From the NCBI RefSeq assembly GCF_022808855.1, contig NZ_JAKZLF010000038.1, forward strand, positions 1 through 47,418: 47,418 bases of DNA. Direction: 5' to 3'. Source of the DNA: Anaeromyxobacter soli (GTDB lineage: Bacteria > Myxococcota > Myxococcia > Myxococcales > Anaeromyxobacteraceae). The notes beneath the pieces were generated by a model. It had not been told where the DNA came from. It ran no database searches and saw only the letters and a program-made list of their open reading frames with translations. The number at the start of each line of letters is the position of its first letter. The first letter of the stretch is position 1. Below are positions 17,789 through 27,068 of the stretch, one piece after another. Position numbers and translations under genes: made by a program.

Positions 17789-18814
17789 TCAGCGCGCGTA
17801 CCGCTCCTCGAAGAGCGCGCGGAGCTTCGCGTTCCGGCGGAGCAGGTCGAGCGTGAGCTCGGCGTGGCCGGGCACGTAGCCGTTCCCTATGAGGAGCGTC
17901 GCGTCCTTGCCGACGCCCTCGGCGCCGAGCGCGGCGGCGGTGAAGCTCGTCGCCATCGAGAAGAAGAGCACCGTGCCGCCGTCCTTCACCGCGAGGATGG
18001 AGGCCATCTCGGTGCCCGCGACGCTCGCGCAGTTCACGACGAGGTCGAACGGTCCGCCCGCGGCCTCGACCGCGGCGAGCGCGGCGACGGCGTCGGTGGC
18101 GTCGAGGGCGATCGTCCGGTCGCACGCGCCCGCGCCGCGGATGGCAGCGAGCGCCGCCTCGGAGCGATCGGCCGCCACCACCTCGCCGCCCGTGCCGGGG
18201 AGGAGCTCGCGGGCGTGCGCCGCGACGAGCAGGCCCGACTTGCCCGCGCCGAGCACGAGGACCCGCGCGCCGGGCCGGACGAGGCGCGCGGCGAGCGCCG
18301 GGGCCCCGCACACGTCGAGCGCCGCGAGGGCGAGCGTCTCGGGAAGATCGGCCGGCAGCCGGGCCCAAAGCCCGCTCGCGAACAGGATCGCCTCGCCGTC
18401 GCACTCGACGCGGTCGATCTCCGGCCGGACGGCGCGGATCCGATCGAGCCGCAGCGGCGTGAGGGAGAGCGACACGAGCGTCGCGACGCGGTCGCCCGGA
18501 CGGAGCGACGCGGCGGCCGGGTGGCGCGGCCCCACCGCGCGCACGCGGCCGATGAGCATGCCGCCCGAGCCGGTGACCGGGTTCTGGAGCTTCCCGCGCG
18601 CACCCACGATGCGCAGCACCTCGGCCGCGATGCGCTCCGGGTCGCGCCCCACCGCGCCCTCGATCTGCCGGAAGCTCGCGGCGTCCACGTTGAGCGCCTC
18701 GACCTCGATGGAGAGCTCGTCCTCGCCGAGCGGGAGGGTGGGATCGAGGACGTCGGCGCGCTGGGGGAGCGCGCCCCTGGGCGAGACCACGCGGCGAAGC
18801 CCGTAGGGATCCAT
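17789..18814 (-). CDS. kdd: L-erythro-3,5-diaminohexanoate dehydrogenase
   Basis: The product is 341 residues starting MDPYGLRRVVSPRGALPQ, as in known Kdd proteins. It belongs to the medium-chain-dehydrogenase-like Rossmann family. Visible features are NVDAASFRQIEGA, GMLIGRVRAVG, the nucleotide-binding VLVLGAGKSGLL and the Kdd-typical NCASVAGTEMASILAV followed by FFSMATSF and GAEGVGKDATLLIGNGY. Kdd oxidatively deaminates 3,5-diaminohexanoate in the lysine fermentation pathway. The partner genes (kamA, kamDE, kce, kal) are not in this window, so the pathway is either dispersed or partial. Confidence 0.88.
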   Translation of the reverse strand: MDPYGLRRVVSPRGALPQRADVLDPTLPLGEDELSIEVEALNVDAASFRQIEGAVGRDPERIAAEVLRIVGARGKLQNPVTGSGGMLIGRVRAVGPRHPAAASLRPGDRVATLVSLSLTPLRLDRIRAVRPEIDRVECDGEAILFASGLWARLPADLPETLALAALDVCGAPALAARLVRPGARVLVLGAGKSGLLVAAHARELLPGTGGEVVAADRSEAALAAIRGAGACDRTIALDATDAVAALAAVEAAGGPFDLVVNCASVAGTEMASILAVKDGGTVLFFSMATSFTAAALGAEGVGKDATLLIGNGYVPGHAELTLDLLRRNAKLRALFEERYAR

Positions 18815-18979
18815 GGGCGCGAGAGCTTAGGGGGAGGGCGAGCGGTGCGCCAGGGACGAGGCGGGGCGGGGTGAGGCCCGGCCGGCGCCCGCCGGGCCCG
18901 CGTCGCGCGTCACCGGGATCCCGGCGTGCGGGGCCGCCGCCGCTCGCCCGTGCGCTCCGGGCCGCCCGAGGCCGTCCTC
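18815..18979. other. Intergenic region between kdd and the SARP regulator gene
   Basis: These 165 very GC-rich bases hold a hairpin (GCCCGGC ... GCCGGGC near 18876-18898) without a T-run, which may end the SARP transcript. No gene is visible. Confidence 0.3.
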
Positions 18980-21900
18980 TCAGGCGTCCGCGTCGACCTG
19001 GACGAGCGCGTCGAGCGCGCGCAGCTCGTCGGGCATGGCCCAGCCGGCCCCACGCAGCCGCGCCTCGAGCCGGACGGTGCGGCCCGCCTCGTGCCGGTGC
19101 CCCGCGGCGAGGAAGCCCGCGCGCGCGTTGGCGAGCGCCGCGAGGGCGTCGTCCGTGCGTCCGTGCGCCGCGAGGACGCGGGCGCGGGTGAGCCGGGCGG
19201 TCGCGACGAGCACCCGGCCGCCGCGCTGCCGCGCGATCTCCTCGAGCGCCTCGGCCTCCGCCTCGGCCTCCCCGAGCCGCCCGCGCGCGAGCGCGACGCG
19301 CACCGCCTCGGGCCGGAACACCGCGTCGCACGCGGCGCAGTCGCCGTGGCGCGCCGCCGTCTCGCTCGCCTCCCGCACGGCGTCCTCCGCCGCGTACAGC
19401 GCACCCGCGGCGAGGCGGTTGCGGGCCTCGGTCGCGTGGAGCCGCGTGAGGGCGTGGCGGCGGAGCCCCGCGCGCTCCGCGACCACGATCCCGAGGTCCA
19501 CGAGGGCGAGCGCCTCGTCCAGGCGGCCGCGCAGCGTGAGGAGGCAGGCGAGCCGCTCGAGGGCGAGCGCCTCGCCGATGGCCGAGCCACCCGCGCGGTG
19601 GCGCTCGAGCGCGTCGCGCAGGGCGGCCTCGGCGAGGTCGAGGTCTCCCCCGGCGAGCGCGGCGACGCCCTCGCCGTGACGGCCGGCCGCGACGGAGCCT
19701 GCGGCCCCGCGCTGGCGGGCGCGCTGCGCGAGGAGCGCGGCCGCGTGGCCCACCTCGCCGGCCGTCGCGTCGCAGAGCAGGTCGCGATCCCAGAGGACGA
19801 GATGGAGCGGGACGGGGTGCTCCGGGGCGAGGTCCTGGCGGGAGGAGCGCGCGCTGTCGCCGGTCGCGTCGTCGGGCGGGCGCAGCGGGTCGCCGAGCGT
19901 CGCGCGGGCGAGGGCCACGAGGTCGGCGGCGCGGGCGGCGAGGTCCGCGTCGCCCGTGTCGCTGGCGCGCTCGAGGCACCCCTGGGCGGCCGCGAGCGCG
20001 TCGGCGGGGCGGCGCTCGTGCCAGAAGAGCTGCGCGCGCACGTGCAGGAGCGCCGCCGCCTCCTCGCCCTGCGCGTCCACCGCGTGGAGGCCGTCCTCGA
20101 GCTCGGCGTTCGCCGCGCGGAGCAGGCCCGCGGAGGCGAGCGAGATCGCCGCGAGGCGGTGGGCGCGGGCCCGCTGCTCGGGGCTGGGGCGGAAGCCGCC
20201 GCCGTCCTCGAGGTGGGCCGCGCCGGAGAAGGAGCGCGCCGCGCCGGCGAGCTCGCCGAGGCCGAGCTGGACGCGGCCGACCGCGTCGAGGAGCTCGAGC
20301 TCCTGCGGCCCGTCCGCGCCGGAGCGCTCGAGCAGGTCGAGCGCCTCGGTGTAGAAGGCGAGCGCCTCGCGGAGCCCGGCGCGCGCCGCGGCGCGGTGGC
20401 CGGCGGCGACGAGGTGGACGACGGCGCGGTCGGGATCGCCGGCGCGGCGGCGGTGCCAGGCGAGCGCCTCGGAGGGGAGCTCGCCGCCCGCGGGGAGCGC
20501 CGCCTCCAGCCCGTCGGCGAGCGCGCCGTGCAGCGCCGCGCGGCGCGCGGGGGAGAGGCCGTCGTAGACGGCGTCGCGCACGAGCGCGTGGTGGAAGCGG
20601 TACCCCGCGCCGTCCTCGTCGAGGAGGCGCGCCTCGAGGCAGCCGTCGAGCGCGGTGAGCGCCTCGTGCGCCGTGAGGCCGGAGACGGGCCGCACGAGCT
20701 CGAAGTCGAAGCGCGCCCCCGCCACGGCCGCGGCGGCGAGCAGCGCCTCCGCGCGCGCGCCGAGCCGCTCGACGCGGGTGCGGATGGCCGCGGAGGGATC
20801 GGTGGGGAGCGACGGCCCGCCCGACTCGCGCTGCGCCCGCACGACCTCCTCGGTGAGGAGCGGCGAGCCGTCCGTGATCCGGTAGAGCTGCGCGACGGTC
20901 GCCTCGGGCGGCGGCTCGCCGAGCAGGTCCGCCACCTGCTCCCGCGTGGCGGCGAGCCCGAGGCGCGGGATGCGGACGCCGCGCGCCAGGCGCGCGCAGT
21001 CGAGGTGCGCGAGCGCCATCTGGATGGGCGTCCCGGCGTGGATCGCCGCCTCGTTGCAGGTGGCGACGATCATGAGCCTCAGCGCGCGCGCGTCGCGGGC
21101 GAGGAGGTGGAGGACGTTCAGCGACGACTCGTCCGCCGCGTGCACGTCGTCGAGGAGGAGGTAGATCGGGCGCCCCTCCGCGACCGCCCCGAGCGCCTGC
21201 TCCACCGCCTCGAAGATGCGGAGCCGCACCTCCTCGCCGGCGATCCCCGGCCCGGGCGCCGCCCCCGCGAGCGGGCTCGCGAAGGCGGGGTTCGCGCGGG
21301 CCTCCTCGGCGAACGCGTCGGCGAAGAGACCGTACGGCGCGCCGCCGCCGGTGGCGATGCCGCACAGCACCGCCGCCCCGCGGGCCTGGGCGAGCCGGGC
21401 GCCCTCCACCGCGAGCCGCGTCTTGCCGACCCCGCGCTCCCCGAGGAGCATGAGCGTCCCCGAGCCCTGCTCGAGCAGCGACTCGACGAGCAGCACCACC
21501 GGCCCGCGCCCGCGCACCGGGGGCGGGTCGGTCGTCCCGAGCAGCCGCCGGGCGGCGCGGCGCGCGCCGTCGAGCGCCGGCCGCGCCTGGGTCGGCCCGA
21601 CCTCGCCGCGCTGGATGGCGGTCCACAGCGCGCGGGTCTCGTCCGACGCGCCGGACCGCCCCGCGGCGCGCAGCGCGCTGTCGCACGCGTCGTACTGGCG
21701 GAGCGCCTCCGCCCGCCGGCCGGTCTCGGCGAGGAGGCGCATGACGAGCCGGTGCGCCTCCTCGGCGGCGGGATCCACCTCGAGCACGCGGCGGAGGAGC
21801 GGGACGGCGGCGCCGGCGTCTCCCCGCCCGGCGGCGTCGCGCGCGAGCGGCAGCGCCACGTCCACGAAGCGGCTCCGGAGCTCCGCGCGCCGCCCCTGCA

Positions 21901-22303
21901 GCCACGGAGAGTCGAGATCCTCCGGCGAGAGATCCCCGCGGTAGAGCGCGACAGCCTGCGCCCAGCGCTCGGGACCGCCCGCGGCGGCCGCCTCCTCGAA
22001 CGCGTCCACGTCCACCCAGACGTCCGGCCGGAGCGCGAGCTGGCCGCGCTCGATGTCCACCCAGCGGCCGCCGAGGATCTGGCGGAGGTCGTAGAGCGCG
22101 CGGTGAAGGTTGTTCGCGCCGCTCGCGGGGTCCTTGTCGGGCCAGAGCGCCTCGATGGCCGCGTCGCGACCCAGCGCGCGGCCCGGCGCGAGCGCGACGA
22201 GCTTCAGCAGGTCGGCCGGCCGCCGCCGTCGCCACGCCTGGGCGGGGATGGGCGCGTCCGCGCGGACCACCTCGAACCGCCCGAGGAGGTGGAGCTTCAG
22301 CAT
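18980..22303 (-). CDS. Large SARP-type transcriptional regulator with AAA ATPase and TPR regions
   Basis: The product is 1107 residues from the ATG at 22301-22303 (MLKLHLLGRFEVVR...). Upstream in-frame ATGs give no matching family start. Residues 1-95 are an OmpR-like winged helix (RRRPADLLKLVALAPGRALG, EALWPDKDPASGANNLHRAL). Residues ~98-245 are the bacterial transcriptional activator (BTAD) domain. From ~270 an STAND/AAA ATPase follows: Walker A LGERGVGKT (287-295) and Walker B IYLLLDDVHAAD (380-391). The C-terminal ~500 residues are Ala/Leu/Arg-rich helical repeats (TPR-like). Family members are large signal-integrating activators. The target is unknown. It is divergent from the M61 peptidase gene, 82 bases apart. 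Confidence 0.88.
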   Translation of the reverse strand: MLKLHLLGRFEVVRADAPIPAQAWRRRRPADLLKLVALAPGRALGRDAAIEALWPDKDPASGANNLHRALYDLRQILGGRWVDIERGQLALRPDVWVDVDAFEEAAAAGGPERWAQAVALYRGDLSPEDLDSPWLQGRRAELRSRFVDVALPLARDAAGRGDAGAAVPLLRRVLEVDPAAEEAHRLVMRLLAETGRRAEALRQYDACDSALRAAGRSGASDETRALWTAIQRGEVGPTQARPALDGARRAARRLLGTTDPPPVRGRGPVVLLVESLLEQGSGTLMLLGERGVGKTRLAVEGARLAQARGAAVLCGIATGGGAPYGLFADAFAEEARANPAFASPLAGAAPGPGIAGEEVRLRIFEAVEQALGAVAEGRPIYLLLDDVHAADESSLNVLHLLARDARALRLMIVATCNEAAIHAGTPIQMALAHLDCARLARGVRIPRLGLAATREQVADLLGEPPPEATVAQLYRITDGSPLLTEEVVRAQRESGGPSLPTDPSAAIRTRVERLGARAEALLAAAAVAGARFDFELVRPVSGLTAHEALTALDGCLEARLLDEDGAGYRFHHALVRDAVYDGLSPARRAALHGALADGLEAALPAGGELPSEALAWHRRRAGDPDRAVVHLVAAGHRAAARAGLREALAFYTEALDLLERSGADGPQELELLDAVGRVQLGLGELAGAARSFSGAAHLEDGGGFRPSPEQRARAHRLAAISLASAGLLRAANAELEDGLHAVDAQGEEAAALLHVRAQLFWHERRPADALAAAQGCLERASDTGDADLAARAADLVALARATLGDPLRPPDDATGDSARSSRQDLAPEHPVPLHLVLWDRDLLCDATAGEVGHAAALLAQRARQRGAAGSVAAGRHGEGVAALAGGDLDLAEAALRDALERHRAGGSAIGEALALERLACLLTLRGRLDEALALVDLGIVVAERAGLRRHALTRLHATEARNRLAAGALYAAEDAVREASETAARHGDCAACDAVFRPEAVRVALARGRLGEAEAEAEALEEIARQRGGRVLVATARLTRARVLAAHGRTDDALAALANARAGFLAAGHRHEAGRTVRLEARLRGAGWAMPDELRALDALVQVDADA

Positions 22304-22385
22304 CGACACTGCGAGAACCCCCTGGGGCCGAGAGGCTAACAGAACTCCGGGGCACGCGGTTGATCCCCGGCTAGATTGTGACCGC

Positions 22386-24131
22386 ATGCGCTACCGGCTC
22401 TCGCTCCCCGAACCGCACTCCCATCTCTTCCACGTCGAGGCGATCCTCGAGCGGCCCGGCGCCACGCCCGAGCTCGCGCTCCCGGTCTGGACGCCCGGCA
22501 GCTACCTGGTGCGCGAGTTCGCGCGCCACCTCGAGGGCGTGGAGGCCGACGACGGCCAGGGCCGCCGTCTCACGATCGAGCGACTCGACAAGCAACGCTT
22601 TCGCGTGGACGCGGGCGGGGCGGAGCGGGTGGTGGTGCGCTATCGGGTCTACGCGAACGAGCTCACGGTGCGGACCTGCCACCTGGACGGGACGCACGGC
22701 TACCTGAACGGCGCGGCGGTGTTCCTCTACGCGCCGGGGCGCGAGCGCGAGCCGCAGGTCCTCGAGATCGCGCCGCCGGAGGGCTGGTCGATCGCGACGG
22801 CGCTCCCCGGCGGGCCGACGACGTTCACCGCACGTGACTACGACGAGCTCGCCGACTCCCCGGTGGAGATCGGCCGCCACCGCGTCGTGCCGTTCACCGC
22901 GCTCGGCAAGCCGCACGAGATCGCCATCTGGGGGCGGGGGAACGTCGAGGAGGCGAAGCTCGCGGAGGACACCCGGCGGATCGTCGAGACGCTCGGGGGG
23001 CTCATGGGTGGGCTCCCCTACGAGCGCTACCTGTTCATCCTGCACCTCACCGAGAAGCGGCGCGGCGGCCTCGAGCACGCGAGCTCGACGACGCTCAACG
23101 TGGGCCGGATGCAGTTCTTCCCGCGCGACGCGTACGAGGAGACGCTGGGCCTCTTCGCGCACGAGTTCTTCCACCTCTGGAACGTGAAGCGCATGCGGCC
23201 CGCGGCGCTCGTGCCGTTCGACTACGGGCGCGAGCAGTACACGCGGCTCCTGTGGTGGTTCGAGGGCGCCACGTCCTACTACGAGGGGCTCGCGCTCGCG
23301 CGCGCCGGCCTCCTCGACGCGGGGCGGTATCTCCGGAACCTCGGCCGCGCGCTCACCCAGCTCGAGCGCACGCCCGGCGCGAGGAAGATGAGCGTCCAGG
23401 AGGCGAGCTTCCTCGCGTGGGTGAAGCACTACCGGCCGGACGAGAACAGCGGGAACAGCGCCATCTCCTACTACCTGAAGGGCGAGCTCGTCGCGCTCGC
23501 GCTCGACCTCGCGCTGCGCCGGGCGGGGTCGTCGCTCGACGCGCTCCTGCGCGCGCTCTACGCGCGTCACGAGGGGCGCGGCCTGCCGGAGGACGGCGTC
23601 GAGCAGGCGGCGGCGGAGCTCCTCGGCGCGGACGCGGCGCGGCGCTTCTTCGATCGCCAGGTGCGCGGCACGGAGCCGCTCGACCTCGACCTCGAGCTCG
23701 TGGGCCTGCGGCTCCGGCGCCGCGCGGCCCAGGGGCTCGACGACAAGGGCGGCACGCCTCCGAAGAACGGCGACGAGCGTCCCGCGCCCGGCTGGGCCGG
23801 CTTCGAGCTCGCCCAGGGGCCGAAGCTCGCGGTGGCGTCGGTGCAGGAGGGGAGCCCGGCGCACCGGGCCGGCCTCTACGCCGAGGACGAGCTCGTCGCA
23901 GAGGGCGGGTTCCGGCTGGACCGCGCCGCGCTGTGGGACCGGCTCGGCGAGAGGGGGCCGGGCGGCTCGCTCCGCCTCACCGTGTTCCGGCGGGACGAGC
24001 TCGTCGAGGTGACCGTGCCGCTCGCCCCGTGGCCCGAGGACACCGTCTGGCTCGAGCCGGTGGAGGCTGCGAGCGAGGCGCAGCGAGCCGCGTTCGAGGA
24101 GTGGTCGGGGACGCGCTGGCCGGGGAAGTAG
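22386..24131 (+). CDS. M61-family glycyl aminopeptidase with C-terminal PDZ domain
   Basis: The product is 581 residues. The family N-terminal beta domain (PVWTPGSYLVREFARH) is followed by the zinc-metallopeptidase core. HEFFH (259-263) in AHEFFHLWNVKRMRP supplies two histidines and the catalytic glutamate, and E293 in WWFEGATSYYEGL is the likely third zinc ligand. A PDZ domain occupies ~475-560 (VQEGSPAHRAGLYAEDELV). No signal peptide is seen, so a cytoplasmic location is likely. The ATG at 22386 gives the canonical M61 start. It is divergent from the SARP gene and may share control with it. Confidence 0.92.
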   Translation: MRYRLSLPEPHSHLFHVEAILERPGATPELALPVWTPGSYLVREFARHLEGVEADDGQGRRLTIERLDKQRFRVDAGGAERVVVRYRVYANELTVRTCHLDGTHGYLNGAAVFLYAPGREREPQVLEIAPPEGWSIATALPGGPTTFTARDYDELADSPVEIGRHRVVPFTALGKPHEIAIWGRGNVEEAKLAEDTRRIVETLGGLMGGLPYERYLFILHLTEKRRGGLEHASSTTLNVGRMQFFPRDAYEETLGLFAHEFFHLWNVKRMRPAALVPFDYGREQYTRLLWWFEGATSYYEGLALARAGLLDAGRYLRNLGRALTQLERTPGARKMSVQEASFLAWVKHYRPDENSGNSAISYYLKGELVALALDLALRRAGSSLDALLRALYARHEGRGLPEDGVEQAAAELLGADAARRFFDRQVRGTEPLDLDLELVGLRLRRRAAQGLDDKGGTPPKNGDERPAPGWAGFELAQGPKLAVASVQEGSPAHRAGLYAEDELVAEGGFRLDRAALWDRLGERGPGGSLRLTVFRRDELVEVTVPLAPWPEDTVWLEPVEAASEAQRAAFEEWSGTRWPGK

Positions 24132-24321
24132 CCCGCTTCATCGTCCGGGAATCACGTTCGATTTTGCGCCCCGAGCGCGCGCGGGCCCGAGGCCGGCCGA
24201 GCGCGGCCGCTACGCGGTCGAGGCCACCTTCCGGCACGGCCCGTCGCCCCCGGCGAGGCCCTCCCGCCCCGCGACGGCGGCGCGCCCGCGCTCCCGGCGG
24301 GAGTGCGCTATATGGGCGGGC

Positions 24322-25641
24322 ATGGACTCCAACTCGACCTTCGCCGAGCGCCGCCGGGCGGCCGCCGCGCAGATGGCGCGCCAGGGGGGCGGCGTGATGC
24401 TCCTCCCGGCCGCCGAAGAGAAGCTCCGGAACGCGGACACCGAGTACCTCTTCCGCCAGGACAGCGACTACCACTACCTCGTCGGCCTCGACGAGCCGGA
24501 GGGCTGCGCGGTCCTCGTGGCGTCGCCTGCGGGCGAGGCGAAGCTCGTCCTGTTCGTGCGGCCGCGCGACCGCGAGAAGGAGATCTGGAACGGCCGCCGC
24601 GCCGGGATCGAGGGCGCGAAGGAGCAGTACGGCGCCGACGAGGCGTACCCGGTCGCGGAGCTGGAGGCGAGGCTGCCGGCGCTCGTCGAGGGCGCGGAGA
24701 CGCTCTGGTTCCGCGTCGGCCAGGATGCGCCGTGGGACGCGCGGCTCGCGCGCGTCCTCAACGAGCTGCGGAAGGGCGCGCGCCTCGGCAAGCGCCCGCC
24801 GCGCGCCATCGTGGACCCCGGCCGCATCCTCCACGAGCAGCGCCTCGTGAAGGGGCCGGACGAGCTCCGGCGGCTCCGCAAGGCCGCCGAGATCACCGCC
24901 GAGGCGCACATGGCGGCCATGCGCGACGGGCAGCCCGGCCGGCGCGAGCACCAGGTGCAGGCGGAGATCGAGTACGCGTTCCGCCGCCGCGGCGGGTCGG
25001 GCCCCGGCTACGGGACGATCGTGGCCGCCGGCGCGAACTCGACCATCCTCCACTACCGCGCCGGCCCCGAGCTCCTGAAGGACGGCGACGTGTGCCTGGT
25101 GGACGCGGGCGGCGAGTACGAGCTCTACACGGCGGACGTGACGCGCACGTTCCCGGTGTCAGGCGAGTTCACGAAGGCGCAGCGCGAGCTCTACGAGCTC
25201 TGCCTCGACGTGCAGAAGCAGGCCATCGAGGCGGTGAAGCCGGGCACGAACCTCGACGCGATCCACGACCTCGCGGTGCGGAAGCTCACCGAGGGCTTCA
25301 TCTCGCTGGGCCTGTTGCAGGGCAGCGCCGACGAGCGGATCGCCGACAAGGCGTTCCGCAAGTACTACATGCACCGGACCAGCCACTGGCTCGGCATGGA
25401 CGTGCACGACGTCGGCGACTACTACGTGGACGGCAAGCCGCGGGCGCTGGTGCCGGGAATGGTGCTCACCATCGAGCCGGGCATCTACGTCGCCGCGGAC
25501 GACGAGAGCGCGCCGAAGGAGATGCGCGGCGTCGGCATCCGCATCGAGGACGACGTGCTCGTGACGCCCGAGGGCCACGAGAACCTGACCGCCGCGGTGC
25601 CGAAGGAGGTCGCAGAGGTCGAGGCGGTGTGCGTGCGGTAG
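24322..25641 (+). CDS. pepP: Xaa-Pro aminopeptidase (aminopeptidase P, M24B)
   Basis: The product is 439 residues, the usual PepP length. It removes N-terminal residues before proline. The N-terminal AMP_N domain (residues ~5-140, EYLFRQDSDYHYLVGLDEPE) is followed by a pita-bread catalytic domain. The five dimetal ligands are all visible: D261 (VDAGGEY), D272 (ADVTRTFP), H355 (HWLGMDVHD), E385 (TIEPGIY) and E409 (RIEDDVLV). It is 190 bases after the M61 peptidase gene and probably has its own promoter. Confidence 0.95.
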   Translation: MDSNSTFAERRRAAAAQMARQGGGVMLLPAAEEKLRNADTEYLFRQDSDYHYLVGLDEPEGCAVLVASPAGEAKLVLFVRPRDREKEIWNGRRAGIEGAKEQYGADEAYPVAELEARLPALVEGAETLWFRVGQDAPWDARLARVLNELRKGARLGKRPPRAIVDPGRILHEQRLVKGPDELRRLRKAAEITAEAHMAAMRDGQPGRREHQVQAEIEYAFRRRGGSGPGYGTIVAAGANSTILHYRAGPELLKDGDVCLVDAGGEYELYTADVTRTFPVSGEFTKAQRELYELCLDVQKQAIEAVKPGTNLDAIHDLAVRKLTEGFISLGLLQGSADERIADKAFRKYYMHRTSHWLGMDVHDVGDYYVDGKPRALVPGMVLTIEPGIYVAADDESAPKEMRGVGIRIEDDVLVTPEGHENLTAAVPKEVAEVEAVCVR

Positions 25642-25746
25642 CGGCACGACCGCGTCACGCGTTCACGCGAACTCGCGCCGCGCCGCCCATGCGGTAGGCT
25701 CCGGCTGCTCCCAGGACCCTTCACCGGGAGCGACGGAGCCGCCGCA

Positions 25747-26958
25747 ATGCTGACGCTCGCCGCCGCCGTCCTCCTCGCCGCCGCGCAGCCCGTCCAGTCC
25801 GGGCAGCGGGTCCAGCTCGTGGCCGCCCGGCTGGCTCAGCCGGTCGTGCCCGTGGCCGCGCAGCCGGCCCAGCCCGCCCGGCCGGTCGCGCAACCGGCCC
25901 CGGCCGCTCGGACCGAGCCTGTCGAAGCCCAAGGGACGGACCCTTCGGCCCGCTACGACGCCGCCATGGCGCTGCTCCTCGACGGCAAGCTCGAGGAGGC
26001 CGCGCGCGCGTTCGACGCGGTGGCGGCCACCCCCGGCGCCGGCCCGCTCGCCGACCGCGCGCGCACGCTCGCCGAGGTGAGCCGCGCGCTCGCCGCTCGC
26101 GGCCACTTCGAGCTCCAGGAGCCGCGCCTCGAGCGCCGGCGTCCCGCCCGTCTGGACCGGAGCGGCCGCGCCGAGCTCGCGTTCTTCGGCACGACCTACG
26201 GCATCTGGACCGGCGTCGCGACCGGGCTCCTCGCGGAGGCCGACGACGGCCGCGCCTACCTCGCGCTCGCCATCGCCGGCGGCGTCGGCGGGCTCACGCT
26301 CGCGATCCTGCCCACCCGCCATGCTGCGATGCCCGAGGGCCGCGCCCAGGCGATCGAGTCCGCCACGAGCTGGGGGACGTTCAACGGCGGCCTCATCGCC
26401 GCGCTCGCTGACGCGGACGGGAAGGGGGTGGTGGGCGCGACGCTCGGCACGGGTCTCGCCGCGCTCGGCACCACGGTGCTCCTGACGCGCGACCGGAGCC
26501 CGTCCTCGGGCGCCGTGGCGCTCACGAACAGCGGCGGCATCTGGGGGCTCGTGACGGGCGGGCTCACGCTCGCGATCCTGGACGACGCGAGCGACACGAC
26601 CGCCCAGGGCGTGCTGCTCGCCACCACCGACGCCGGCCTTCTCGCGATGGCGCTCGTCGCGCGGCGCGTCGAGATGAGCCGCGGCCGGTCACTCCTCATC
26701 GACGCGGGCGGGCTCCTCGGCACGCTCGCCGGCGTTTCGGTGCCGGCGTTCGCGAACGCGGAGAACGGTCACGCGATCGGCGCGGCGGGCCTCGCCGGGA
26801 TGGCCGTCGGGCTCGCCGCGGGGGCGTACCTCTCGCGCGGCTGGGACGAGGAGCTGGACGAGGCGGCCGCCGCGCGCGCCGAGGGGGCGATGGCGGCGCC
26901 GATGGTGGCGCGGCTCGAGGGTGGCGGGTTCTCGGCGGGGGTGGCAGGACGGTTCTGA
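25747..26958 (+). CDS. Unrecognised secreted or membrane protein with three Gly/Ala/Leu-rich modules
   Basis: The product is 403 residues. The start MLTLAAAVLLAAAQP looks like a signal peptide, followed by a low-complexity Pro/Ala/Gln/Val stretch to ~60. Residues ~72-120 resemble a single TPR (AMALLLDGKLEEAARAFDAV). From ~135 to 375 there are three or four hydrophobic, glycine-rich modules of 65-70 residues with a repeated pattern: GTTYGIWTGVATGLL, SWGTFNGGLIAALAD, NSGGIWGLVTGGLTLAIL. They end with FANAENGHAIGAAGLAGMAVGLAAGAYLSRGW. These modules could be membrane beta-strands or helices. I do not know the family. DNA at about 25915-25935 resembles a dispersed GAGCCTGTCGAAG repeat. Confidence 0.65.
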   Translation: MLTLAAAVLLAAAQPVQSGQRVQLVAARLAQPVVPVAAQPAQPARPVAQPAPAARTEPVEAQGTDPSARYDAAMALLLDGKLEEAARAFDAVAATPGAGPLADRARTLAEVSRALAARGHFELQEPRLERRRPARLDRSGRAELAFFGTTYGIWTGVATGLLAEADDGRAYLALAIAGGVGGLTLAILPTRHAAMPEGRAQAIESATSWGTFNGGLIAALADADGKGVVGATLGTGLAALGTTVLLTRDRSPSSGAVALTNSGGIWGLVTGGLTLAILDDASDTTAQGVLLATTDAGLLAMALVARRVEMSRGRSLLIDAGGLLGTLAGVSVPAFANAENGHAIGAAGLAGMAVGLAAGAYLSRGWDEELDEAAAARAEGAMAAPMVARLEGGGFSAGVAGRF

Positions 26959-27068
26959 TGTAGGTGCGGTCGCAGCCTTGCCGCTCGTTGACCCGCTGTG
27001 TACCCTCGCGCGCCGTATCCCAGCGTGAACGCCGGGACGCGCGCCGTTGCCGGCGCGGGGAGGGGAAC

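Noticed and set aside
16977-22303. A 1792-residue minus-strand open frame
   Set aside because: Only its last 210 codons (DUF4129) are real; the rest is an antisense or other-frame shadow across kdd and the SARP gene, full of Arg/Ala/Pro.
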